DNA from: Burkholderiales bacterium UBA1834
GTDB lineage: Bacteria > Pseudomonadota > Gammaproteobacteria > Burkholderiales > Burkholderiaceae_C
Assembly: GCA_002339015.1 (NCBI GenBank)
Contig: DDJC01000096.1
Location: forward strand, 1 to 35,197
Direction of reading: 5' to 3'
Length of the DNA stretch: 35,197 bases
Shown: positions 17,015 through 25,907 of the stretch, piece by piece
Layout of the letters: each line of letters opens with the position of its first letter
Numbering within the stretch: the stretch's first letter is position 1
Notes under the pieces: model-generated
What the model was told of the DNA's origin: nothing
Database searches by the model: none
What the model saw: the letters and a program-made list of their open reading frames with translations, nothing else
Position numbers and translations under genes: made by a program

Positions 17015-17299
17015 ATGTTCATCGTGCTTCTCAAGTTCGCAGACAAAAGCAAGGCGGCCCAATGGATGGCCGGACACAACGAATGGATTCAGAAGGGGTT
17101 CGCCGAGCAGAAATTTCTGCTGCTCGGCAGCCTTCAACCCAATCTGGGTGGCGGCATCCTGGCCAAGGCCGAGTCCCTGCAAGAGATTCAGGCGTTCGTG
17201 AATGAAGATCCGTTTGTCGTTCATGGCGTTGTGACGGCGGACATCTTGCAGATCAGCCCGGGAAAGGCGGATCCACGCTTGCAGTTCCTGCTGGAGTGA
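17015..17299 (+). CDS. YciI-like domain protein
   Basis: A 94-residue protein with the ferredoxin-like YciI fold: MFIVLLKFADKSKAAQWM, a conserved His in AGHNEWI, GFAEQKFLLLGSLQP and the conserved Asp in NEDPFVVHGV. YciI-like proteins are small dimeric proteins, some with hydrolase or dehydrochlorinase activity; the role here is unknown. GGAAGG lies 6 bases before the ATG at 17015, which fixes the start; the frame is open to 16934. It is the only rightward gene in this stretch, divergent from the antiporter and controlled by its own predicted promoter with a candidate TetR operator. Confidence 0.8.
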   Translation: MFIVLLKFADKSKAAQWMAGHNEWIQKGFAEQKFLLLGSLQPNLGGGILAKAESLQEIQAFVNEDPFVVHGVVTADILQISPGKADPRLQFLLE

Positions 17300-17325
17300 C
17301 GGGCTGGCCCTGCTCAACCATGCTT

Positions 17326-17349
17326 CCCGATGCCAGCTGCCGCATCGGG
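17326..17349. terminator. Possible bidirectional terminator hairpin
   Basis: A perfect 8-bp stem CCCGATGC/GCATCGGG with an 8-base loop sits between the convergent YciI-like gene and the efflux operon. There is no T-run on either side, so an intrinsic terminator is uncertain. Confidence 0.35.
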
Positions 17350-17382
17350 GGCGTCTCGCTGTGGCGCTGCTTGCGCCTGACG

Positions 17383-18876
17383 CTAAGGCTTGCGGGCTGT
17401 TGTTTGGTTGGCCGCCAGCTGGTCGGGCTGCGGCCAACCTCCTGCCATGGCCTTGAACAGTGCAACCGCGTTGAGCGCGCTGCGCGTGCGGGCGTCCACG
17501 AACTGCTCCTGTACGGACAGCACGGCCCGTTCGGCGTCGAGCAACTCGTACAGGTCCGTCATGCCTGACTGATAACGCATGCGGGCCATGCCGGCGGCCT
17601 TGGTGCTGTCACGCGCAGCCTGTTCGAGCAACGAGTCTTCCATCCGCGTGCGCGAATAACGCACCAGTGCATTCTCGGTGTCCTCAAGCGCGAGCAGTAC
17701 TGTCTGCTGGTACTGCAGCATCTGGGCGGAAGCTTCGGATTCGCTGGCTGCGATGCGGGCTTTGACGCGGCTCACATCCAGGAACGACCAGTCCACGCCC
17801 AGGAAGCCGCTGTTCATGGCGCCCCGACTGCTGAACACATCATCGGCCTTGAACGCCTGGTAGCCGACCAGACCACTGAAGCTGAACTTGGGGAAAAGAT
17901 CTCCGACGGCCACGCCGATCCGGGCCGTGGCGGCTTTGAGGCGCTCTTCCGCGGCCGCGATGTCGGGGCGCCGCCGCAGGACGTCGCCGGGCGTGTCGGG
18001 CGATATCCTGGCAGGGAGCGTCGGCAGGGGACGGGCCGTGGTCGACACGAGATCAAGCGATTCGGGCTGCTGTCCGGTGAGCACCGCGAGTCGGTGCTGA
18101 GCCACGGCGATACTCGCCTCGATCACGGGCACGCGGGCCGCGGTGGACTGAAACTGGGCCAGGGCCCTGGTGCTGTCGAAGTCCGTGCCCCGACCTGCCT
18201 TGACCCTGACATCGACCAGATTGAGCATCTGTCGCTGGTTCTCGACATTGTCCTGCACCACCTTGAGTCGCTCCTGAAGACCGCGCAGGGTCATGTAGGT
18301 GGCGGCGGTCTCCCCGACGATCGCTATCCTCAAGGCTTCCACCTCATGCTCACTGGCCTTGACCTCGGCCCGCTGGGCCTCGACTTTGCGCCGAACGCGG
18401 CCAAAGAGATCCAGCTCCCAACTGGCCAGCACGCCAACGCTGTAGTTGTCATGGCTCCTCGGGAAACCATAGGACTGGTCGATGCTGAGCTTCTCGTGCC
18501 CGCCCCGAGCCCCCATCGTGACAGTGGGCAGCTGGTCGGCCCGCGCTTCGGACAGCAAGGCTCTGGCCTGTGCATAGTGCGAGACGGCGACCCCGAGGTC
18601 CTTGTTGGCGGCCTGTGCTTGGTCGACCAGCCTTGCCAGCTCGGGATCGCCGAACGCAAGCCAGAACCGGTGGTCCTGAGCGGCCTTCTGCCCGCGCTGT
18701 GACATGTCCTCACGGTCGTCCTGCTGGTGCTTGAATTGCTCGGGCAGGGCGATCAATGGCTTCTGGTAGTCTGGGCCAACCGCGCATCCGGCCATGAGGC
18801 TCACCATCGCGGCGAGCGTGAGGCGCGAGACCTTCGCGGTGAAGGCGCGGTGTGATGTCGGCCACTCGTTGTTCAT
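17383..18876 (-). CDS. RND efflux outer-membrane lipoprotein (NodT/OprM family)
   Basis: A 497-residue outer-membrane channel. The signal peptide ends in a lipobox LMAG-C with Cys31, and the mature protein starts CAVGPDYQKP, the classic NodT-family opening. Two OEP repeats follow (for example SWELDLFGRVRRKVEAQRAE and the C-terminal LLDAERAVLSVQEQFVDAR). Its ATG overlaps the RND permease stop codon (ATGA), so it is translationally coupled and is the last gene of the efflux operon. It would form the exit duct for the pump encoded just upstream. Confidence 0.95.
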   Translation of the reverse strand: MNNEWPTSHRAFTAKVSRLTLAAMVSLMAGCAVGPDYQKPLIALPEQFKHQQDDREDMSQRGQKAAQDHRFWLAFGDPELARLVDQAQAANKDLGVAVSHYAQARALLSEARADQLPTVTMGARGGHEKLSIDQSYGFPRSHDNYSVGVLASWELDLFGRVRRKVEAQRAEVKASEHEVEALRIAIVGETAATYMTLRGLQERLKVVQDNVENQRQMLNLVDVRVKAGRGTDFDSTRALAQFQSTAARVPVIEASIAVAQHRLAVLTGQQPESLDLVSTTARPLPTLPARISPDTPGDVLRRRPDIAAAEERLKAATARIGVAVGDLFPKFSFSGLVGYQAFKADDVFSSRGAMNSGFLGVDWSFLDVSRVKARIAASESEASAQMLQYQQTVLLALEDTENALVRYSRTRMEDSLLEQAARDSTKAAGMARMRYQSGMTDLYELLDAERAVLSVQEQFVDARTRSALNAVALFKAMAGGWPQPDQLAANQTTARKP

Positions 18877-21800
18877 GATTGCACTCCCAGATTCAGATCG
18901 ACAGGTTTCGCGTCGTGCGTGGCGCGGCCAGAGAAGGGTGTACCGGACAGCCGCCGCAGCGCGACATAGAACACTGGCGTGAGCAGCAGACCGAACACGG
19001 TCACGCCCAACATGCCGGAGAACACGGTCACACCGGTGGCGATGCGCACTTCGCTGCCCGCGCCATGGCTGAGCAGCAAGGGGACGGCGCCGGCCACGAA
19101 GGCGATCGATGTCATGACGATGGGCCTCAGCCGCAGCTTGCAGGCTTCCAGTGCTGCCTTGACGGTGGGCAGGCCTTGCATTTCGAGTTCGCGCGCGAAT
19201 TCAACGATCAGGATGGCGTTCTTGCAGGCCAGTCCCATCAGGACCACGAGCCCGATCTGCACGAAGATGTTGTTGTCGCCACCCGTGAGGCGCACGCCGG
19301 TGAGCGCGGCGAACATGCAGACGGGAACGATCAGTACGACGGCCAGCGGCAATGTCCAGCTTTCGTACAGGGCGGCGAGCACCAGGAATGCCAGCAAGAC
19401 GGCCACACCGAACACCACGAACGCCACGCTGCTCTGCGTCACCTGCTGGTAACTGAGATCGCTCCATTCGAGCTTCACGCCTGGCGGCAGCACGTTGGCC
19501 GCGATCTCCGACAGCTTGGCGATGGCCTGTCCCGACGAGAAGACTCTGGGGTCGGCGTCGCCGATCAAGTCGGCGGCCGGATAGCCGTTGTAGCGGACCA
19601 CGGGATCCGGACCATAAGACTGGGTGATGTTGACCATCGAGCCCACGGGCACCATGTCGCCCTGGGTGTTGCGTGTGTAGAGATTGCCGATGTCTTCGGG
19701 ACGTTGCCGATGCTGGGCGTCAGCCTGGACCATGACCCGGTAGGTACGGCCGAACATGTTGAAGTCGTTGACATAGGTGGAGCCCAGGTTTGTTTGCACC
19801 GTGTCGAACAGGTCGCTCAGTGCCACACCATGCGACTTGGCCTTCACGCGATCCACCTGGATCTCGAGCTGCGGGATGTTGGCCTGGTAGGCGCTGACGG
19901 GAAAGCTCATTCCGGGTGTTTGCGCCACGGTTCCCCTGAAGGCGTTGAGGGCTCCCTGGAGGGCCCCGTAGCCCAGTCCGTCTCGGTCTTCCAGGTACAG
20001 CGAATAGCCGGAGCCATTGCCGAGCCCCTGGATGGGCGGCGGCATGAGCGCGAACGCATAGCCGTCCTTGATGGAGGAGAACTTGGCGTTGAGCTCCGCA
20101 TTGATGTCCGCCGCGCTGCGGGTTCGCTGGTCGAATGGTTTGAGGATGACGTAGGAGGCGGTGAGGTTGGGGGTGTTGGTCTGTTGCAGTGCGTTCAAAC
20201 CGGGATAGGCGGACACCGTTTCCACGCCCTCGACCGTGCTGGCCAGCGCAATCATCTGGCGCGTCACAGCATCGGCGCGTGCCAGTGATGCGCCTTCAGG
20301 CAGCTTGGCTCCGGCGAAGAGATACAGCTTGTCCTGCTTGGGGATGAAGCCCGCCGGAACCGAATTGAACAGCCAGGCCGTGGCGCCCAGAAGCGCGGCA
20401 TACACCACGAACACGACGCCTCTCATGCGCAGGTTGCCGGCCACGAAACCTTGGTAGCGTGAAGCGCTGCGATCAAAGAACCTGTTGAACGGCCCGAACA
20501 GCCAGCCCAGAGAGCGATCCATGACACGGGTGAAGGCGTCTTTCGGTGCGTCGTGTTCGCGCAGGAGCCTGGCTGCGAGCGCCGGGGACAGGGTGAGCGA
20601 GTTGACCGCGGAGATCACCGTCGAGATCGCGATCGTCACGGCGAACTGCTTGTAGAACTGGCCCGTGACGCCAGACAGGAACATCATGGGAATGAAGACG
20701 GCGCACAGCACCAGCGCGATGGCCACGATGGGGCCGGAAACCTCCTTCATGGCCTGGTGCGCGGCCGCCACGGGGGAGAGCCCCTTGCGTACGTTGCGCT
20801 CGACGTTTTCCACCACCACGATGGCGTCATCGACCACGATGCCGATGGACAGCACGAGCCCGAACAGGGTCAGGGTGTTGATGGAGTACCCAAGCAGGTA
20901 GAGGCCGGCGAAGGTGCCGATGATCGACACGGGCACGGCGACCAACGGGATGACGGATGCGCGCCAGGTCTGCAGGAACAAGATGACGACCAGCACGACC
21001 AGGATGACGGCTTCGATCAGCGTGCTCTTGACGGCACCGATCGAGTCCCGCACGAAGTTGGTCGGATCCCAGACAGGCTTGTAGGTGACGCCTGTGGGAA
21101 AGCTCTTCGAGAGCTGCTCGAGTTTGGCATGGACCTTGTCGGCCACCGCCAGTGCATTGGCACCGGGCGACAGGAAGATGCCGATGGTGGCCTGGTTCTG
21201 CTTGTCCACCAGCGCACGCAGGGTGTAGTCACTGGCGCCAAGCTCGATGCGGGCCACGTCGGACAGCATCGTGATCTGGCCTTCCGAGCCACTCTTGACG
21301 ACGATGTTGCCGAACTCCTGTTCGCTGCGAAGGCGTCCGCGAACATTGATCGACACCATGAAGTCGGCGCTGTTCGGCGTGGGTTCGGCGCCGAGCTGGC
21401 CTGCCGAAACCTGCACGTTCTGTTCGCGGATAGCCTTGACCACATCGGAAGAGGTCAGCCCTCTGGACGCCAGTTTGTTGGGGTCGAGCCATACGCGCAT
21501 GGCGTAGTCACCCGATCCGATCAGGCCCACATTGCCAATGCCGGGAATGCGCGTCAGCTCGTCCTTGACGCGCAGGGTGATGTAGTTGCGAAGGTAGAGG
21601 GAGTCGTAGCGGTTGCCCGGCGACAGTAGGCTGACATACATCAGCGGCGTAGGCGATTGCTTCTGCGTGGTGACGCCGAACTGACGCACTTGCTCGGGCA
21701 GACGACTGAGCGCTTGGCTTACCCGGTTCTGAACCCTCACCGCCGCGGTATCCGGTGGCACCTCCGGCAGGAAGGTGACCGTGAGCTGGAGACTGCCGTC

Positions 21801-22058
21801 GGAGCTCGCCACGGACTTCATGTACATGATGCCCTCGACGCCGTTGACGGCCTCCTCCAGCGGCTGCGCGACGGACTCGGCGATCTCCTTGGGGTTGGCG
21901 CCTGGGTAGACCGCTCTGACGACCACGCTGGGCGGCACCACCTCGGGGTACTCCCCCGAAGGCAGGAAGGGAATCGCGACCAGGCCCAGGGCGAAGATCA
22001 CGATGGACAGCACCACCGCGAAGATGGGGCGATCAATGAAGAATTTTGAGAAGTCCAC
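18873..22058 (-). CDS. RND efflux permease (HAE1 family, MexF-like)
   Basis: A 1061-residue proton-driven RND pump. It begins MDFSKFFIDRPIFAVVLS and contains SGEYPEVVPPSVVVRAVYPG, close to the MexF/BpeF branch. The proton-relay Asp pair is in LSIGIVVDDAIVVVENVERN in TM4, and GLACKNAILIVEFARE lies in TM10. Length is as expected for a complete AcrB-type pump. It starts with GTG at 22058; an AAGGAG at about -8 makes this start convincing. It follows the adaptor gene by 11 bases. MexF-like pumps export chloramphenicol, quinolones and quinolone-signal precursors; the real substrates here are unknown. Confidence 0.96.
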   Translation of the reverse strand: MDFSKFFIDRPIFAVVLSIVIFALGLVAIPFLPSGEYPEVVPPSVVVRAVYPGANPKEIAESVAQPLEEAVNGVEGIMYMKSVASSDGSLQLTVTFLPEVPPDTAAVRVQNRVSQALSRLPEQVRQFGVTTQKQSPTPLMYVSLLSPGNRYDSLYLRNYITLRVKDELTRIPGIGNVGLIGSGDYAMRVWLDPNKLASRGLTSSDVVKAIREQNVQVSAGQLGAEPTPNSADFMVSINVRGRLRSEQEFGNIVVKSGSEGQITMLSDVARIELGASDYTLRALVDKQNQATIGIFLSPGANALAVADKVHAKLEQLSKSFPTGVTYKPVWDPTNFVRDSIGAVKSTLIEAVILVVLVVILFLQTWRASVIPLVAVPVSIIGTFAGLYLLGYSINTLTLFGLVLSIGIVVDDAIVVVENVERNVRKGLSPVAAAHQAMKEVSGPIVAIALVLCAVFIPMMFLSGVTGQFYKQFAVTIAISTVISAVNSLTLSPALAARLLREHDAPKDAFTRVMDRSLGWLFGPFNRFFDRSASRYQGFVAGNLRMRGVVFVVYAALLGATAWLFNSVPAGFIPKQDKLYLFAGAKLPEGASLARADAVTRQMIALASTVEGVETVSAYPGLNALQQTNTPNLTASYVILKPFDQRTRSAADINAELNAKFSSIKDGYAFALMPPPIQGLGNGSGYSLYLEDRDGLGYGALQGALNAFRGTVAQTPGMSFPVSAYQANIPQLEIQVDRVKAKSHGVALSDLFDTVQTNLGSTYVNDFNMFGRTYRVMVQADAQHRQRPEDIGNLYTRNTQGDMVPVGSMVNITQSYGPDPVVRYNGYPAADLIGDADPRVFSSGQAIAKLSEIAANVLPPGVKLEWSDLSYQQVTQSSVAFVVFGVAVLLAFLVLAALYESWTLPLAVVLIVPVCMFAALTGVRLTGGDNNIFVQIGLVVLMGLACKNAILIVEFARELEMQGLPTVKAALEACKLRLRPIVMTSIAFVAGAVPLLLSHGAGSEVRIATGVTVFSGMLGVTVFGLLLTPVFYVALRRLSGTPFSGRATHDAKPVDLNLGVQS

Positions 22059-22069
22059 GGCGGCACTCC

Positions 22070-23269
22070 TTACATCGGGGGCTTGGTGCCGGCTTCGGCG
22101 ACTGTTTCGGCGGGCGCGTTGACCGGCTTGACGACCATGCCCGGATAGAAGATCTTTTGCGTTCCGCCGACGATGACCTTGTCATTCGCGTCCAGCCCCG
22201 ACTCGATGACGCGCAGGGACGGTGCGTCCGCCTTGGCCTCGCGGATCAACGGGCCCAGCATGACGTCCTTGCGCATGGCCTTGTTCTCCGGACCCACGAC
22301 ATAAAGGTACTTTCTGTCCTGGTCCGTGAGGATGGCGCGTTCGTTGACCAGCATGGCCTTGAACTCGCCGTTGGCATCGAACTGCACCCGGGCGAACATG
22401 CCTGGTGTGAGACGCCGATCCGGATTGGGAAGAATGGCGCGAGCGCGGATCGTGCCTGTCTCAGGGTCCACGTGGTTGTCAAGGAAGTTCACCTTGCCTT
22501 CGTAGGGAAAGCCGGTGTCACTGGCCAGGCCGATGCGGACCGCACCGCTCGTGGCGGTTCGTCCATTCCTCTTGGCAATCTCCTGGAATCGCTGGTAGCT
22601 GCGCTCGTCGCAATTGAAATACACGTACATCGGGTCCTGTGACACCACGGTCGAGAGCAGGCTCTGGTCCGACTGCGCCAGGTTGCCGACGGAGAGCATG
22701 GCTCGCCCGGCCCTGCCCGAGATGGGTGCCCGTATCTCCGTGAACGCCAAATTCAACTTCGCGCTCGCGACCGCCGCTTCCGCCGCCCTGACATCGGACA
22801 GGGTCTGTTCCAGGTCCGCTTGACGGCTGTCGAACTCTTCGCGCGATACGGCGTTCGCAGCGATCAGCGTCTGGACGCGATCGACCTGGGCCTTGGCCAG
22901 CCGGGATGCGGTCTTGGCCCGTTCCAGCTGCGCCAGCACGGTGTTCAGCGCGTCTTTGTAGGGGCGTTGGTCGATGACGAACAGGAGATCGCCTTTGCTG
23001 ACTTCGTCGCCCTCCTTGTAGGCCACCCTTTCGATGTAGCCGCTCACGCGTGGACGCAAGGACACGGTGTCCACGGCGCTCACGCGGCCATTGAACTCGT
23101 CCGGGGCGTTGACGGCCCGCGTCACCACGGAGGCCACGTCCACTTCGGGTGGTGGCGGGCCCTGGTTGCTGTTGGCCGCGGCATCGGAGTTGCAGCCCGA
23201 TAGATGCATCATCGTGGCCGCCAGGCAGGTCACCTGGACCAGGCGCCAGATTTCTAGGGTGTTGAACAT
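22070..23269 (-). CDS. RND efflux periplasmic adaptor (membrane fusion lipoprotein)
   Basis: A 399-residue MexE/AcrA-type adaptor. A lipobox LSG-C places the lipid on Cys26. Barrel-sandwich and hairpin segments are seen (RVSGYIERVAYKEGDEVSKGD, then an alpha-hairpin and KLNLAFTEIRAPISGRAG), followed by the beta-barrel part (GTIRARAILPNPDRRLTPG). GAGG lies before the ATG at 23269. It is the first gene of the pump operon, 93 bases after the anthranilate-synthase component II gene and on the same strand. Confidence 0.95.
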   Translation of the reverse strand: MFNTLEIWRLVQVTCLAATMMHLSGCNSDAAANSNQGPPPPEVDVASVVTRAVNAPDEFNGRVSAVDTVSLRPRVSGYIERVAYKEGDEVSKGDLLFVIDQRPYKDALNTVLAQLERAKTASRLAKAQVDRVQTLIAANAVSREEFDSRQADLEQTLSDVRAAEAAVASAKLNLAFTEIRAPISGRAGRAMLSVGNLAQSDQSLLSTVVSQDPMYVYFNCDERSYQRFQEIAKRNGRTATSGAVRIGLASDTGFPYEGKVNFLDNHVDPETGTIRARAILPNPDRRLTPGMFARVQFDANGEFKAMLVNERAILTDQDRKYLYVVGPENKAMRKDVMLGPLIREAKADAPSLRVIESGLDANDKVIVGGTQKIFYPGMVVKPVNAPAETVAEAGTKPPM

Positions 23270-23362
23270 TTCATTTCCTCATTAACGTTCGCGACGAGTC
23301 CGCCGTCTGTGAATGGATGGGCCAAGGAAGCCAGGACCCTGGCCCGATGGCCGGGCGCCCCT

Positions 23363-24031
23363 TCATGCGACCAGCCTGTAGCCGTCGGTGTGAGGGATGC
23401 GCTTGTAGAGGAAGTTGCCCAGGAGGTCCCTGGTTCCTTCCGTGGCGAATGATTCGGGGTGGAACTGCACGCCTTCGATCGGCAGTGCCAAGTGGCGTAT
23501 GCCCATCACGATGCGGTCTTCTTCAGCGGCCGAAGGCGCGAAGTCATGCGTGTAGGCGGTGACTTCGAAGCAATCGGGAAGCGTGGACCTGTCCACCATG
23601 AGGGAGTGGTAGCGCATCACCTCCAGCCCTTGGGGCAGCCCCGCGAAGACGCCGACATCGCGGTGCAGCACCCTGGATGTCTTGCCGTGAACCGGCATCG
23701 GCGCGTTCCGGATGCGTGCGCCGAAGCAATGGGCGATCCCCTGCATGCCCAGGCAGACACCCAGGACGGGTACGGCACGGCCGAAATGGAGGATGGCCTC
23801 GCGGCACACCCCGAAGTAGGCTGGATCTTCCGGCGAGCCTGGGCCGGGCGAGATGACGATGTGGGTGGGGGCGTAGCGCTCGATGTCCTTGAGCGTGACC
23901 GCGTTGTTCCTGACGACATTCACGTCCGGCCTGGCGAAACGATCGGTCGATGCGGACAGCAATATCTCACCGATGGTCTGGTACAGGTTGTAGGTGAAGG
24001 AGTCGAAGTTGTCGATGATCAGGACACGCAT
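23363..24031 (-). CDS. Anthranilate/aminodeoxychorismate synthase component II (glutamine amidotransferase)
   Basis: A 222-residue class I glutamine amidotransferase. It starts MRVLIIDNFDSFTYNLYQ, has the oxyanion-region SPGPGSPED, the nucleophile Cys93 in GVCLGMQG, and the His-Glu pair in GVQFHPESF. It provides ammonia to the component I partner, whose gene overlaps its start by 13 bases. The start at 24031 is fixed by the family N-terminus; the open frame runs on to 24139 inside component I. Together with component I it should make anthranilate, less likely 4-amino-4-deoxychorismate. Confidence 0.92.
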   Translation of the reverse strand: MRVLIIDNFDSFTYNLYQTIGEILLSASTDRFARPDVNVVRNNAVTLKDIERYAPTHIVISPGPGSPEDPAYFGVCREAILHFGRAVPVLGVCLGMQGIAHCFGARIRNAPMPVHGKTSRVLHRDVGVFAGLPQGLEVMRYHSLMVDRSTLPDCFEVTAYTHDFAPSAAEEDRIVMGIRHLALPIEGVQFHPESFATEGTRDLLGNFLYKRIPHTDGYRLVA

Positions 24032-25416
24032 GTGGGGCTCCCGCTGAATTCCATCAGCACGTTTTTCATGGCTGACAGCTTCCTTTCGATCTCTCGGTAT
24101 TCGTTGTCGGCAACGGAGTCGTAGACGATGCCTCCGCATGTCTGTACGTAGCCCAGGTTGCCGTGGATGAACACCGAGCGGATCGGGATGGCGAACGCGC
24201 AGTCGCCATTCATGGAGAACTGGCCCAGCGCGCCGCCGTACGGACCACGCGGGGAGCTCTCCAGCTCGTTGATGACCTTGATGGCCTCGATCTTGGGTGC
24301 GCCGGTCAATGTGCCCGCCGGGAAGTTGGCGGACAGCGCCGAGAACATGTCTTCGCCGTCGGCGACCATGCCAACGATCTCCGAGGAGATGTGCTGGACA
24401 TGCGAGAAGCGCTTGACATCCATCAGGCTGCGTACCCTGACGGAGCCGATGCGGGCCACCTTGCCGATGTCGTTGCGGTGCAGGTCGACCAGCATGTTGT
24501 GCTCGGCGATCTCCTTGGGGTCGTTGAGCAGACTCCTCGCGAGTTGCACATCCTCCGCGGCGCTTTGGCCGCGACGCTCCGTGCCCGCCAATGGAAACGT
24601 TTCCATCTGTCCGCCCCTCATCCGGAACAGCAGCTCGGGCGAGGCGCCAATGATCTTCTGCGCGCCGAACTTCAGGTAGTACATGTGGGGCGAAGGGTTG
24701 ACGCTGCGCAGGCGTTCATAAATGCGCAACGTGTCACCCTCGATGCGGTAGTCGCTGCGCATGCCAACCTCGCATTGCAGAAGCCGGCCGGCCACGATGT
24801 CGTCCTTCACCTTCTTCACGGTGGCCGCATGGGCCTGCCTGTCCATGGAGTGGCCCAGGAACTCGACTTCAAGTTTGCCGAAGTCATCCGGCTCGCTGCC
24901 CATGAGTTGCTGGATCTCGTCGAAGCGGCATGTGTCGTAGTAGTAGTAAAAGATCTCGCCCGTGACGTGGTCATAGATGAGCCCATCGAGGAACAGTCCG
25001 AACTTGAACGTTTCGAATGCGTCGCTGTCCTGCACTTGGAGGCCTGGCTCGAACAGGTTGATGGCGTCATAGGCCAGATAGCCAACCAGCCCTCCCGCAT
25101 AGCTTCTGGAGATGACGTTCGGAACGAAGCGCCGTAGCTCGAAGTAGGGGTTGTGCACGCTTTCCGTCTGGCACTGGCCGGTGGCTGTGTCCATGGTCTG
25201 CAGCGTCCCCGGGTTCGGGGCGCTGATGATCTTGATGGGATCGAATCCGATGACGTGGTGCCGTGACACATTGGACTCTTCCCCGAGGGACTCCAGGAGG
25301 AAGCAGTTGTCGTATTTCTTCTCGATCAGCCTGAACAGGCGGAAGAAATCGAAGTCCTCCGTGAGCTTGAGGTAGTTGGGCTTTCCGCTTCGGATCGGGG
25401 CGTCTGTTGCTGTCAT
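24019..25416 (-). CDS. Anthranilate synthase component I-like chorismate-binding enzyme
   Basis: A 465-residue chorismate-utilising enzyme. The N-terminal LLES (40-43) matches the tryptophan feedback motif of TrpE. The catalytic part shows PLAGTERRG, LVDLHRNDIGKVA, FSHVQHISSEIVG, FPAGTLTGAPKIEAIKVI and the final EYREIERKL. The Ala in PLAGT argues against PabB, which usually has Lys there (PIKGT). An oddity is QTCGGIVYDS where TrpE usually has QAGAGIV or similar. GGAGAG lies 6 bases before the ATG at 25416. It overlaps component II and stands directly before an efflux operon, away from other trp genes, so it may serve a secondary pathway. Confidence 0.88.
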   Translation of the reverse strand: MTATDAPIRSGKPNYLKLTEDFDFFRLFRLIEKKYDNCFLLESLGEESNVSRHHVIGFDPIKIISAPNPGTLQTMDTATGQCQTESVHNPYFELRRFVPNVISRSYAGGLVGYLAYDAINLFEPGLQVQDSDAFETFKFGLFLDGLIYDHVTGEIFYYYYDTCRFDEIQQLMGSEPDDFGKLEVEFLGHSMDRQAHAATVKKVKDDIVAGRLLQCEVGMRSDYRIEGDTLRIYERLRSVNPSPHMYYLKFGAQKIIGASPELLFRMRGGQMETFPLAGTERRGQSAAEDVQLARSLLNDPKEIAEHNMLVDLHRNDIGKVARIGSVRVRSLMDVKRFSHVQHISSEIVGMVADGEDMFSALSANFPAGTLTGAPKIEAIKVINELESSPRGPYGGALGQFSMNGDCAFAIPIRSVFIHGNLGYVQTCGGIVYDSVADNEYREIERKLSAMKNVLMEFSGSPTCVS

Positions 25417-25430
25417 GGCGGCTCTCCGGT

Positions 25431-25907
25431 TCAGGCCGCGGCCGTGGCGTGGTCGAGCGGGGCCATGCATGCGACGTGGCTGTCTCGTGCTTGCAGGAAA
25501 TCAAGGAAAGACGCCATCGCGCTGTCGTGCAGGGAGTCGATGACCGATCGGCTGGCCATGAGCCTGTGGCCCCAGGCGACGATGCCAGGATGGCGCCTTT
25601 CTTCCATGACGCCGCCGCTGCGGTCGTGGAGAAACCAGAGGCGCTGGAGCAGGGGGGCGAACGTGCAGTCGACCAGCGACAGCTTGGTCCCCGCCATGTG
25701 GCGTGCAAGACAATGGGCCTCCACGAGATCGAGTTTGCCCATCAAGGCATGGCGGGCAGCCTCGAATTCGCTGGCCGTTTTGGCCAGGATCATGGTGCCG
25801 AAGTCCGACATGCAGGGGCCGCAGAATTCGATCCAGCTCCTGGACCAGGCCCGTTCATAGGTGCCCTGCGGAAGCAGCGGTTCCGGATACCCGAGCCAGT
25901 TCTCCTT
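25431..25907 (-). pseudogene. Glutathione S-transferase remnant lacking the N-terminal domain
   Basis: The open frame 25907-25431 reads from a stop codon into WLGYPEPLLPQGTYERAW, the end of a GST thioredoxin domain and linker, then SWIEF and an all-helical GST C-terminal domain ending around LDFLQARDSHVA. The glutathione-binding N-terminal domain is missing: upstream DNA in this frame has a stop at 25908-25910 and instead belongs to the hybrid kinase. The only ATG is at 25811, inside the C-terminal domain, with no ribosome-binding site. It looks like the 3' part of a GST gene joined to kinase DNA by a deletion. A 126-residue product from 25811 is formally possible but unlikely to be a GST. 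Confidence 0.7.

Noticed and set aside
24019..25416. Aminodeoxychorismate synthase (pabB)
   Set aside because: The key Lys of PabB (PIKGT) is Ala here (PLAGT), and the LLES motif of TrpE is present, so anthranilate synthase fits better.
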